Source of the DNA: Bacteroidota bacterium
Lineage (GTDB): Bacteria > Bacteroidota > Bacteroidia > Palsa-965
Assembly: GCA_020402865.1 (NCBI GenBank)
Contig: JADBYT010000005.1
Span: 1 to 64,000, forward strand
DNA: 64,000 bases
Direction: 5' to 3'
The translations under genes were made by a program, and so were the position numbers. Below the pieces are notes generated by a model, which searched no databases, was not told where the DNA came from, and was given only the letters and a program-made list of their open reading frames with translations. Of the stretch, positions 51,933 through 60,291 are shown one piece after another; position 1 is the stretch's first letter, and each line of letters begins with the position of its first letter.

Positions 51933-54375
51933 ACCTGCTGAAGATTATGGTTTCGATCTGTGAAATAGTTTGCTTCAGGTCGAGATTCTGAACAGGCACA
52001 TAACGACGCGGAGCGCTCACTGCAGCCGTTCTGAAAAAATTCAGGTATCGATCCATTATTGCACTTATAGCTGTCCGGCTCATTTCCTGTTTGCGCGCAT
52101 AAATCACTTCAACGGGCGCATACAAGAAGAAATTGAAATCGGGCTTGAGCAAAAACTTGTAACACAACTTCGCCAGACGTTGCGGTAAGCGAATATTACT
52201 GCGCTCGGGATTATGAATGAAATCAAAATAATACCGATCATAAATAACAATATCACCTCTGAGATTATATCGAAAGAATACATAAAACTGCCCGAATAAA
52301 TAATCGGCATAGTAATACGTAAACCGAAGCAGTGACGAAACTTTGCCTGATTGTGCATGTGTTGTTGGCATTGCATCGGTGGCCAGCTTTTCGGCCTTCG
52401 CTTTGCCGTGGCGCCACGCGCTTATGATGGGCAGCACAGACGGACGGTGACGCAACACCACAACACGGCGGCGTGTGCGTTTTTCAATTCGCTCGCGAAG
52501 TGTATTGATTACAGTGCTCTTGCCCGCACCGTCAACACCGCTGAATGTGACAATGAAGCCGGGTGATACAAAAAACGAACGCAGCACATCAGCATAATAT
52601 TCGATCCGGTTCCGGGCAGCAACCAAACCCTTATTACTTTTCAGTTCACCAATAACCCTGAGCGGGTTTGGCTGCTGCCGGATATTTAAAAGCTGAACAA
52701 AATTTTCGGCGCCCAGTTCCTGTGCTGTTTTATCGAGCACCTGCCGCTGCACTGCATAGCGGCTGAAATAATACAAACGGTAACGTTCGCTCAACGCTGC
52801 TCCGTTGAGCCGTGCAAACAACCAGCTATAAGTTAAATCATCTGCCAGCGATGCAATGCGGATACCGGTGCTTGTTGTTTCTGCATTATTAAGCACATCA
52901 GCTGTATTCATAAACTGTAATGCTTTGCGTTTGAATTTGTGAATACAATCCACTGAAAGCATTTCGCCGTTTGCAAGCACAACGGCAATAACCGTTCGGT
53001 GAAAATATCGTGTAACATTGACACGCTTTACAAAAGCATGCCGCTTAAAAAAGCTGATAATTATTGCTGTTGTTTTTGGCGTTGCACAAAGATCAATGTC
53101 AGACCACTCATGCAATTCCCAGGGCTGCGCGCCGCATGATTTCAGCCAGGCGTACTGCTGCATCCGGACTGATGAGAAAAAATCGCGGAGCAGCAGCTGC
53201 CTGTATTGAGAAGGGTCCTCAAGCGTTAAATGATCATTCAGGGCTTCGTTCCAAACCTCCATAAGCCAGTTGGTTTGAACATGCCAGCTATTTTGTTTCG
53301 ACCAGCTTTGCAGCGAAGACGTAATTACGGTGTAGAGATATTGCTGTTCAAGCAAGTCGAGGTTGATTCCTATTTTATCCGTAAAACTCCTGCAACAGGG
53401 CAAATCAAAAAATGCATCTATTGTCTTTCTGATTTGTGCATACGAATGGCGGTTGATAAGCACAGCCTGCTGATACATAAAATGAAATGCATCAAAAAAA
53501 ACAGGGTATGATGTGTCAAACATTTCCCAATCCCACGCAATCAGCTGGTTCTCTGCAGCCCGTGTATTCCACGGTGTAAAATCGCCATGCGCCGGCGCTG
53601 TAAGACAGGTGTCATACTGACCAAGATGTTTGGCAAGCTGGTCGAGTTTTGAGATCAATGCCTTACTGATGTGCTTGTTGTTGTAGCGCAACAGACTGAG
53701 GTATGTGGTTGATCTTTGCCACCAGGCAGAGGCCACACGGTTTTGTTCGGTAATTGAACCTGTAAACCATTCGGAAAGTGTGGCAAACGGAAAATCGGAA
53801 AGCGATTTCGGATATGCTGCGCCCGGAACGTTTATATCACTGAGCTGATGAATATCGTTCTGCAGCAATTTATGCTCAGGCACAACCAACCCGCATACCG
53901 GATGCAGGTTCAGCCGCTTCAATGCTGCCGCTTCGTTGCTGAGCTGATGTTTGGCCTGCTCACCAACAGGTACTTTTATAAATGTTACGCCCTCGGCATC
54001 ACTGAGCCGAAAAATGGCTTTACGGTTCGGGCCAACCGTACCGGTAAAAAGCGCCCAGTTTTTCCCTGCCAGCGGTGAGCCTTCCGGGACAACTAGAAAA
54101 CCGGAAGAACTCACAAACAACCGCTGCAGGTTTATCGCAAAAAGCAAACGGATAAACATCACCATTGCAGCAGCCCGAAAACTTCCCACATGATAGAAGT
54201 TTAAAAAATCAGGCTGCTGCGCTTCCGAAGGCCATGCCCAGCGGATTGTTCCGTCGGGATTGTTGCGGCAATACACCTTTACTTTGCTGTGTGAACTGCC
54301 TGATTGCGGATAAACAGCTTCGGCAATGGCCTGTAACTCGGAAGGTGATGTAAATAAGTTTGCTTGTTGTGCCAT
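51916..54375 (-). CDS. Three-domain protein: APH-like kinase, nucleotidyltransferase-like, thymidylate-kinase-like
   Basis: An 819-aa protein from the ATG at 54375 (MAQQANLFTSPSELQAIAEA); an upstream frame to 54456 is less likely. About residues 100-330 form an aminoglycoside/choline-kinase-like domain with the Brenner motif HGDFTPWN (H263) and IAWDWEMF. Around 400-520 a nucleotidyltransferase-like domain carries HEWSDIDLC (D426, D428). Residues ~605-819 resemble thymidylate kinase with P-loop FSGVDGAGKST (K619) and YDRYYFDF. It is the first gene of the EPS run. It may phosphorylate or nucleotidylate a sugar or lipid precursor; substrate unknown. Confidence 0.85.
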   Translation of the reverse strand: MAQQANLFTSPSELQAIAEAVYPQSGSSHSKVKVYCRNNPDGTIRWAWPSEAQQPDFLNFYHVGSFRAAAMVMFIRLLFAINLQRLFVSSSGFLVVPEGSPLAGKNWALFTGTVGPNRKAIFRLSDAEGVTFIKVPVGEQAKHQLSNEAAALKRLNLHPVCGLVVPEHKLLQNDIHQLSDINVPGAAYPKSLSDFPFATLSEWFTGSITEQNRVASAWWQRSTTYLSLLRYNNKHISKALISKLDQLAKHLGQYDTCLTAPAHGDFTPWNTRAAENQLIAWDWEMFDTSYPVFFDAFHFMYQQAVLINRHSYAQIRKTIDAFFDLPCCRSFTDKIGINLDLLEQQYLYTVITSSLQSWSKQNSWHVQTNWLMEVWNEALNDHLTLEDPSQYRQLLLRDFFSSVRMQQYAWLKSCGAQPWELHEWSDIDLCATPKTTAIIISFFKRHAFVKRVNVTRYFHRTVIAVVLANGEMLSVDCIHKFKRKALQFMNTADVLNNAETTSTGIRIASLADDLTYSWLFARLNGAALSERYRLYYFSRYAVQRQVLDKTAQELGAENFVQLLNIRQQPNPLRVIGELKSNKGLVAARNRIEYYADVLRSFFVSPGFIVTFSGVDGAGKSTVINTLRERIEKRTRRRVVVLRHRPSVLPIISAWRHGKAKAEKLATDAMPTTHAQSGKVSSLLRFTYYYADYLFGQFYVFFRYNLRGDIVIYDRYYFDFIHNPERSNIRLPQRLAKLCYKFLLKPDFNFFLYAPVEVIYARKQEMSRTAISAIMDRYLNFFRTAAVSAPRRYVPVQNLDLKQTISQIETIIFSRYEKMA

Positions 54376-54390
54376 GCCAACAGAATTACG

Positions 54391-54404
54391 ATTGGCATGC
54401 CAAT
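54391..54404. promoter_or_regulatory. Perfect 14-bp palindrome upstream of the EPS operon head
   Basis: Attggcatgccaat reads the same on both strands and lies 16 bases before the ATG at 54375. A partial copy (gccatgccaa) overlaps that ATG. It could be an operator or a degenerate sigma-54 core (TGGCAT with G at -12). Confidence 0.3.
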
Positions 54405-54476
54405 ATTGCATCGTGCTGCTATTCTGATACTTACAGAAACTGCATGTTTGCAGCACTACAAATTCGGGACAGGCAT

Positions 54477-54491
54477 TTCCGAAATCCGGAA
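54477..54491 (-). promoter_or_regulatory. Candidate activator site upstream of the EPS operon head
   Basis: TTCCGAAATCCGGAA differs at one base from the perfect palindrome at 48850-48864; a further half site (atccggga) follows 12 bases on. It lies about 100 bases upstream of the ATG at 54375. Confidence 0.35.
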
Positions 54492-54648
54492 AAACATCCG
54501 GGAAAAACTGCTTTAATCCCCAAACATTACTGAAATTGGCACTTGCATCTACATAACGTCATAACTATGCTTTCGCAAAACACCTGTTTGATTTGCCCGA
54601 TGATATTCTGGCATTGATGCACCACTTAAACACTAGAAGCCATTTCAA

Positions 54649-55269
54649 ATGACCCGATTTACACTTTTCATTTTTACACTTTTTTGTTGTGCGGCATTCA
54701 CCCGTGATACTCAACATCAAAAATTTACCCCTGAAACAGTTGCGGTTAGTCCCGACAGTGTGAACACTGCTCGCGATGTAACTTACCTCGGCGAAGAAGA
54801 AAAGCGTGTTATCGCACTCTGCAACATCGCACGCACGCAGCCAAAAGTATTTGCACAAAACTACGCGCAGCCGTTTATCGACTCGGCAGGAAAGAAGAAC
54901 AGCTACACCAATTCATTACTGCGCACCTTGCGCACCATGAAACCCGCAGCAGCACTTCTGCCCGATGAAGCCCTCACCAAAACTGCCGCCGCACACGCCG
55001 AGAAAAGCGGAAAAGCAGGAACCACCGGCCACAGCGGAAAAAAAGAGCGTTTCAAAAAAAGCGGCTTTTCGTATTGGGGCGAAAACTGCAGCTACGGCTA
55101 CAGCGATGCGCTCGATATTGTGATGCAACTGCTCATCGACGATGGCATCAAAAACCTCGGCCACCGTAAAAACATCCTCGACCCAAAATTCACACACATC
55201 GGCGTAGCCATCCGAAAACACAAACGTTACAACTGGAACTGCGTGCAGAATTTTGGCGGACGCAAGTAA
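54649..55269 (+). CDS. CAP-domain (SCP/PR1-like) secreted protein
   Basis: A 206-aa protein with a signal peptide (MTRFTLFIFTLFCCAAFTRD). The CAP fold is shown by VIALCNIARTQPKVFAQNYA, LTKTAAAHAEKSGKAGTTGHS (first His), YWGENCSYGYSDAL and LGHRKNILDPKFTHIGVAIR (second His). CAP proteins bind lipids or act on the envelope; the role in bacteria is unsettled. It is divergent from the EPS operon, with 273 bases between starts. Confidence 0.93.
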   Translation: MTRFTLFIFTLFCCAAFTRDTQHQKFTPETVAVSPDSVNTARDVTYLGEEEKRVIALCNIARTQPKVFAQNYAQPFIDSAGKKNSYTNSLLRTLRTMKPAAALLPDEALTKTAAAHAEKSGKAGTTGHSGKKERFKKSGFSYWGENCSYGYSDALDIVMQLLIDDGIKNLGHRKNILDPKFTHIGVAIRKHKRYNWNCVQNFGGRK

Positions 55270-55281
55270 ATTAATGAACGC

Positions 55282-55317
55282 AAAAAACGCCGCATCGTAG
55301 CTGATGCGGCGTTTTTT
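55282..55317. terminator. Bidirectional terminator
   Basis: Stem aaaaaacgccgcatc / gatgcggcgtttttt, perfect over 15 bp with a 6-base loop. It lies between the convergent CAP gene and T9SS protein gene. Confidence 0.94.
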
Positions 55318-55335
55318 GTGTTGTATCGTTGCTGT

Positions 55336-57561
55336 TTATCGCTGAATCACCAAACGTGCGGTGCTTATTGCGCCTGATGCGTTGGTGTAACGCACCATGT
55401 AAATGCCCGAAGCCAGTGCCGATGTGCTCACGGTTTCGCGGGTGGAGGTGATGCGCTGTGCTGCAACAAGCTGCCCGGCTGCTGATACCAGTTCAAGCAT
55501 ACCGTTTCCGCTGCTTACAAACAAAAACTCGTTTGCAGCAGGGTTCGGATAAAGCGCAAGCACACCTGCTGATACAGTTGCAATGCCCGTACACTCCTGC
55601 ACCGTAATTGTATCGGTGGCAACACCTGTGCAGCCATTGAAATCAGTAAATGTGTAGGTGATCACATGCATACCTGCTCCTGCGGTTGACGGCGAGAATT
55701 GTGTGCCTGTTACGCCGGGACCGCTCCATGTGCCGCCAGCAGGCGATTCGCCGGTGAGCGTAAACGATGCATCATCTTCACAAACGGCTGCCGGTGTATT
55801 GAGTGCAAGTGTAACACCCGGATCAAGCACCGTTACTCCGTAGGCAGTAAACGCCGCGTTGCCCGAAGTATCTGTTGCCGAAAACTGAAGCGTATAGGTT
55901 CCGGCCTGAAGCACAGAGCCGCTTGCCGGGCCTGCGGTTTGTGTTACTGTAACCGGACTGCAGACGTCGGTAGCGGTGGGCAGTGCAAACAACAAGGTAT
56001 CTCCCACACAAAGTTGTATGTTGAGCTGTATGGAAGTAAACTGTGGCGCAAGCGAATCGACAACTGTAATTAATTGCTGACAGGTACTTGTGTTGCCCGC
56101 TCCGTCGGTGGTTGTCCACGTAACTATTGTTGTGCCCAGCGGATAGGTTGCAGAAGCATCATTACCTGCTGAAACAATACCGCAGTTATCAGTTGTAATT
56201 GCGTTGCCGATGTTTGGCAGCGTGGCTGTGCACAGACCCGAATCGGCAGCTACGGTAATGTTTTGCGGACAAACAATTCCGGGTGCTTCGTTGTCGGTAA
56301 CGGTAATTGTAAACGAAGCCGTGTCGGCATTTCCGCTGGCATCGGTAGCAATGTAAACCACGGTGTGCGTGCCGGTGGTGAATGCCGTTCCGCTGCTGTC
56401 AGACAGCGTAAGCGAAGCTACGCCGCAGTTATCGTTCACCGCAGGTGCGTTCCAGCTTACTACTGCCGAGCAAAGGCCGGAGTCGGTTGACACGTTGAGG
56501 TTTTGCGGTATTGCCGAAATTACGGGCGGCTGGTTGTCACTCACGGTAATTGTAAAGGAACAAACGTTGGTATTACCAAATGCATCGCTTGCAATGAATG
56601 TGTTTGTGGTGATGCCCGTTGGGAAAATGCTTCCGGAGGGAAGTCCGGCTGTTTGTGTAAGTGTGGGTGTGGATGTGCCGAGGTATTCGATTACCACTTT
56701 GCCGTGGCCTGCACGCACGCCGTTTTGCATGGCTGTATTGGTAGCTGCGGGAATTACGTAGCCGCTTCCGCCGCCGCCGCCGCGACAGTTTCCGCTGCCT
56801 GCGCCGCCATACCAGCCGCCGCCGCCGCCGTATCCTTCGCAGCCGCAGTTGAAGCCAAACGGTGTGCCTCCAAAGCCAAAGCCGCCGGCCATTGTGGTCA
56901 TGTTAAAGTTTACGCACGTGCCGTTGGCACCGGGGCCGGTTTGTGTGGCGCCGAGGCCACCCATGTCTGAAGTGGTGTTCCGGTAACCATCGCCGCCGGT
57001 AAGTCCGCCGCCCGCGCCGCCTACTACGTGCAGGTTGCTCCAGTAGCCGGCGCCGCCACCGCCTCCGGCCACCACAAGGCGGCTGTTGAGGTCGTTGCTG
57101 ATGGTGCGCACATCGGTGCCGCCGCCACCGCCTTTGCCGGCGCCGTCGCCCGCACCGCCGCCGTTAAAACCGCCGGCGGTTGTTGTAGGCTGTCCGCCCA
57201 CATACACGTAAAGTGTTTGTCCGGGTGTTACACTCACCGTGCCTTTCACATAACCGCCAAAGTTGGTGTTGTTTACCCAGTTTGCGCCACCCTGTGCGCC
57301 CCATGTTTTAATGGTAACCTGCGTAACACCAGGCGGCACCAAAAATGTTTGCACCGCACCGGTGAAGTTAAACACCGCCGAATCGTTGGCCACCACACAC
57401 GACGAGGTGGCCTGCGGCGAAGTGTAATTTACCACAGCGCCACATATGCCCGAATTGGCCGTAGTTGTTACGTTTGCGGGGCACGTGATGCTGATACACT
57501 GTGCGTGAAGATGAATGACACACACAAAAGCGGCTGCCGCAAGAAGTAGTTGTTTTTTCAT
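55336..57561 (-). CDS. Secreted T9SS protein with glycine-rich domain and HYR repeats
   Basis: A 741-aa protein from the ATG at 57561 (MKKQLLLAAAAFVCVIHLHA). It opens with a partial HYR-like segment (ITCPANVTTTANSGICGAVV), then a Gly-rich domain (about residues 70-290: KTWGAQGGANW, GQTLYVYVGGQ, RLVVAGGGGGAG), resembling the glycine-rich fold next to ALK/LTK-type receptors. Three HYR modules follow (PPVISAIPQNLNVSTDSGLC, APGIVCPQNITVAADSG) and a WSGPGV module shared with 60292-61803. The end is a type A T9SS tail (LYPNPAANEFLFVSS). Surface exposed, function unknown. Confidence 0.9.
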   Translation of the reverse strand: MKKQLLLAAAAFVCVIHLHAQCISITCPANVTTTANSGICGAVVNYTSPQATSSCVVANDSAVFNFTGAVQTFLVPPGVTQVTIKTWGAQGGANWVNNTNFGGYVKGTVSVTPGQTLYVYVGGQPTTTAGGFNGGGAGDGAGKGGGGGTDVRTISNDLNSRLVVAGGGGGAGYWSNLHVVGGAGGGLTGGDGYRNTTSDMGGLGATQTGPGANGTCVNFNMTTMAGGFGFGGTPFGFNCGCEGYGGGGGWYGGAGSGNCRGGGGGSGYVIPAATNTAMQNGVRAGHGKVVIEYLGTSTPTLTQTAGLPSGSIFPTGITTNTFIASDAFGNTNVCSFTITVSDNQPPVISAIPQNLNVSTDSGLCSAVVSWNAPAVNDNCGVASLTLSDSSGTAFTTGTHTVVYIATDASGNADTASFTITVTDNEAPGIVCPQNITVAADSGLCTATLPNIGNAITTDNCGIVSAGNDASATYPLGTTIVTWTTTDGAGNTSTCQQLITVVDSLAPQFTSIQLNIQLCVGDTLLFALPTATDVCSPVTVTQTAGPASGSVLQAGTYTLQFSATDTSGNAAFTAYGVTVLDPGVTLALNTPAAVCEDDASFTLTGESPAGGTWSGPGVTGTQFSPSTAGAGMHVITYTFTDFNGCTGVATDTITVQECTGIATVSAGVLALYPNPAANEFLFVSSGNGMLELVSAAGQLVAAQRITSTRETVSTSALASGIYMVRYTNASGAISTARLVIQR

Positions 57562-57720
57562 GGAATATTGCGTGAAGAATAATAGGGGCTTATAAAAATA
57601 AGCAATATCCGCCATGGTAATTCCGCGAAAGAAAGAAACAGGTATTTCCTGCATATCGAAAACATTTTTGTATTCCCTTTCCACACACGTAAACCACATG
57701 CGCAAACGCGGTTTGTTTTG

Positions 57721-58788
57721 TTAAAAATCAAATGTCGAATAACTTACACCCAAAGCCACACGCGGGAAATCGGTTTCGTGCGTGGTTTGTTTATTTATGC
57801 GGCAGTTCAAAAACACACGCCAGCCCGCATGGCTTATGCCGCAGGTCATGTAGCTGCTCCATGCGTTGATGCTGTATAAACCGGTGGCTTTAATTTTTGT
57901 AACGGCCACGCTTTGCTGCCCCGATGCCGGCAGCGGCTGTTGCACTATATTTCTTGCCATGTAAACCGAGCGCACAATGCGTTCGATACCCAGCCCGACC
58001 TCTATGCTGCTGATGAATTTACCTCCGGTACGGTTAATGTGCAGCGCAGTTTCGGTGCAGAAGCTGTGCAGGCGGATTTTTTCATTTGCGGCGGCGGTTT
58101 CCGGAAGCGGGAGCGGGCGTTGCGGGGTTTGTTTCACCGGCAAGCGTGCATAGCGGTAACTGCACGAGGCCAGCACAGCCAGACGCGGGCCGGTGGTAAA
58201 AGCAAGCGTGTAGCCGCCTCCGGCAAAACCAGCACCCGCTGCCAGCGGAAAGTGGCGGCCACCCGCAGGCATGAGTCCGGCGGCAAATACACGGAAGCCG
58301 CCCTCTACATCAACCCCGCCCCGCGACACAGTGGCGTTTCGGCTGCCGCTGCTGTCGGGCAGCACAACGGATGGCTGCGCGGCAACAGCACTATCTGCCA
58401 CCGGCGGCGCGTTTGCCTGCGGCGGAGCAGCAACCGGAGGCTGAGGAACCTGAGCCACCGGCGGCGGCAACGGAGGTGAAGGCAGCGGGGTTGCAGGCGG
58501 TGTGCCGGCGGTGCCCCCCGGCGGCGATGGAAAAGAAGGCACAGCAGCCGGAGTAGTTTGCGGCGGGCTGCTTTGCCGGGGCTGCGGCACACTTGCGGGA
58601 TAAATTACCGGCGTTTGCACTGGCGGCGGATACGCGTGTGTAATCGGCTCGCCACGTGGCGGAATACTCACGTACCAGCCCGGACGATAAATACGCTTTT
58701 CGATGTGGAGTTTGCGGATATCTCGCTGACAGCCGCATAGCAGCAAACCACAAACAATAAGTCCGCGCAGCAGAAGGGTGGTACTCAT
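57721..58788 (-). CDS. Proline-rich lipoprotein with predicted barrel-like C-terminus
   Basis: A 355-aa lipoprotein from the ATG at 58788 (MSTTLLLRGLIVCGLLLCGC, a lipobox). A short conserved-looking head (LHIEKRIYRPGWYVSIPPRG) is followed by ~100 residues of Pro/Ala/Ser/Gln linker and a C-terminal domain of alternating strands (FAGGGYTLAFTTGPRLAVLA, SSIEVGLGIERIVRS) ending in YSTFDF, typical of outer-membrane proteins. The linker may span the peptidoglycan. No family recognised. Confidence 0.8.
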   Translation of the reverse strand: MSTTLLLRGLIVCGLLLCGCQRDIRKLHIEKRIYRPGWYVSIPPRGEPITHAYPPPVQTPVIYPASVPQPRQSSPPQTTPAAVPSFPSPPGGTAGTPPATPLPSPPLPPPVAQVPQPPVAAPPQANAPPVADSAVAAQPSVVLPDSSGSRNATVSRGGVDVEGGFRVFAAGLMPAGGRHFPLAAGAGFAGGGYTLAFTTGPRLAVLASCSYRYARLPVKQTPQRPLPLPETAAANEKIRLHSFCTETALHINRTGGKFISSIEVGLGIERIVRSVYMARNIVQQPLPASGQQSVAVTKIKATGLYSINAWSSYMTCGISHAGWRVFLNCRINKQTTHETDFPRVALGVSYSTFDF

Positions 58789-58900
58789 TTCAGAAATTGT
58801 TGCGCGTAGTTTTAGCTCATTACCGGTATAACATCTGCCGTACAAAAAGATACACCCTGATTTTTATCCTCACACTTTTTCAGCTTTTATCCCCGCCCAT

Positions 58901-58908
58901 TAAATTTG
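58901..58908 (+). promoter_or_regulatory. Candidate Bacteroidota -7 promoter element
   Basis: Taaatttg fits the TAnnTTTG consensus of the Bacteroidota housekeeping sigma factor. It is 120 bases upstream of the gene at 59028; a -33 element is not clear. Confidence 0.3.
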
Positions 58909-59027
58909 TATTTCACTTACAAATCACAACGCAGCCTAAATCGTTAAATGTTTATTTATCAATACATTATGGTATAATTATTGCGCATTGAAATACGCTT
59001 TACAGCTAACCTCTGCAATTTATTGAT

Positions 59028-60227
59028 ATGAAAACAATTCTACCTGCGCTGCTTTTTTCCGCGTTCGTTTCATTGGGATTGGCCTGTTCGCGGCAGGTGC
59101 AGCCCGACAATACTCCCTCACACTACAAAAAGCATAAAATACTTTCGTATTTCAAGCCCGAAAAAGTGGTGAAAATGCGTGTACTGCTCATCGACTCGGT
59201 TAACCCGGGTTTTGGCGATACGGTAACATTTGGTGTGGCAATGGCGGTGGAGCATGAAGGGCAGCGGTATTCGTATATGGTTTATGATAAATCATTGTAT
59301 TATATAAATAATAATGATGCTGCAAAAATGATCACCCTTCCGCGGCCCTATACAAAAATGACATATCGTCCGTTTTACTGGAAAGATTTTGACATAAGCG
59401 TAAACGGAGCGCGCCTGATAGACAGCAACCGTTTTGTGATACACAATTCGCCGTCACAATGTCTTGAAGGAGTTGCATCTGTTACACTTACCTACAAACA
59501 CAAAAGCGGGTTTACAAATACTGCAAAAATAAATCTGCTTTCGGGCAAACGCTTTGAACTCAATCTTAGCGGCAGGAATGGCTATTGGGGAAACAGTGGG
59601 AACAGTGGTACAAACGGCAGCGACGGCTCCTCAGAACGATCGTGCCAGAGCGGCACACACGGCACGCACGGCACCGACGGATTTCGCGGATCTGATGGTC
59701 ATGATGCCGACATTTACCTGAAGCAATACAAAACGGCCGACGGGCAAACGGAATACCTACAGGCTATAGTGCATGACCTTACAACCGGCCGCCGTTATTA
59801 TTATTTCATGGATTACAGCGGTTCGCTGCGGGTAATTGCCAATGGCGGCGACGGTGGGCACGGCGGCAGGGGCGGCGATGGCGGAAATGGCGGCCGGCAG
59901 GGCGACTTCCGTTGTACGGGAGGAAACGGCGGCGATGGCGGACATGGTGCCAATGCCGGCAATGGCGGACAAATACGCATTATAGCCGATACGAGTGTAA
60001 GCCTGAGCCGCCTGCAACTCACCACATCCAATTCAGGCGGAAGAGCCGGGCATGGCGGCAGGGGCGGCGATGCCGGCGCAGGCACAGGTACCGAACGTGC
60101 AAACCAGCGCCGCAACAATGCCGCACTGCCCGGACGACCCGGCCAAAACGGGCAGCAGGGAGCAAACGGCCCGCGTATTGAAACCACAGTGAAACCGCTC
60201 GACAATTCCATGTTCCGGCCGGTTTAA
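59028..60227 (+). CDS. Collagen-like glycine-rich lipoprotein
   Basis: A 399-aa lipoprotein with signal MKTILPALLFSAFVSLGLAC (lipobox GLAC). An N-terminal domain (about 40-170) has no recognised family. Then come two Gly-rich blocks: GNSGNSGTNGSDGSSE...GTHGTHGTDGFRGSDG near 190-225 and GGDGGHGGRGGDGGNGGRQG with relatives near 275-370. Interruptions (FRCTGGNGG; IRIIADTSVSLSRLQL) show that only short stretches keep Gly-X-Y, so a collagen helix would be partial at best. Probably surface-exposed. Confidence 0.82.
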   Translation: MKTILPALLFSAFVSLGLACSRQVQPDNTPSHYKKHKILSYFKPEKVVKMRVLLIDSVNPGFGDTVTFGVAMAVEHEGQRYSYMVYDKSLYYINNNDAAKMITLPRPYTKMTYRPFYWKDFDISVNGARLIDSNRFVIHNSPSQCLEGVASVTLTYKHKSGFTNTAKINLLSGKRFELNLSGRNGYWGNSGNSGTNGSDGSSERSCQSGTHGTHGTDGFRGSDGHDADIYLKQYKTADGQTEYLQAIVHDLTTGRRYYYFMDYSGSLRVIANGGDGGHGGRGGDGGNGGRQGDFRCTGGNGGDGGHGANAGNGGQIRIIADTSVSLSRLQLTTSNSGGRAGHGGRGGDAGAGTGTERANQRRNNAALPGRPGQNGQQGANGPRIETTVKPLDNSMFRPV

Positions 60228-60240
60228 CAGAACGGCATAA

Positions 60241-60277
60241 AAAAGCGGCGGACCCGATGTGAGTCCGCCGCTTTTTG
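60241..60277. terminator. Bidirectional terminator
   Basis: Stem aaaaagcggcggac / gtccgccgcttttt with a 9-base loop, A-rich on the left and T-rich on the right, between convergent genes ending at 60227 and 60292. Confidence 0.93.
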
Positions 60278-60291
60278 TTGGTAGAAACAGC

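Noticed and set aside
54535-54550. Plus-strand sigma-54 promoter for the CAP gene (ttggcacttgcatct)
   Set aside because: TGGCAC and TTGCA are directly adjacent instead of separated by five bases, so the -24/-12 spacing is wrong.
56760-57200. Minisatellite or CRISPR-like signal
   Set aside because: The apparent repetition is the Gly codon run (gcc/gcg/ccg) of the glycine-rich domain at 55336-57561.
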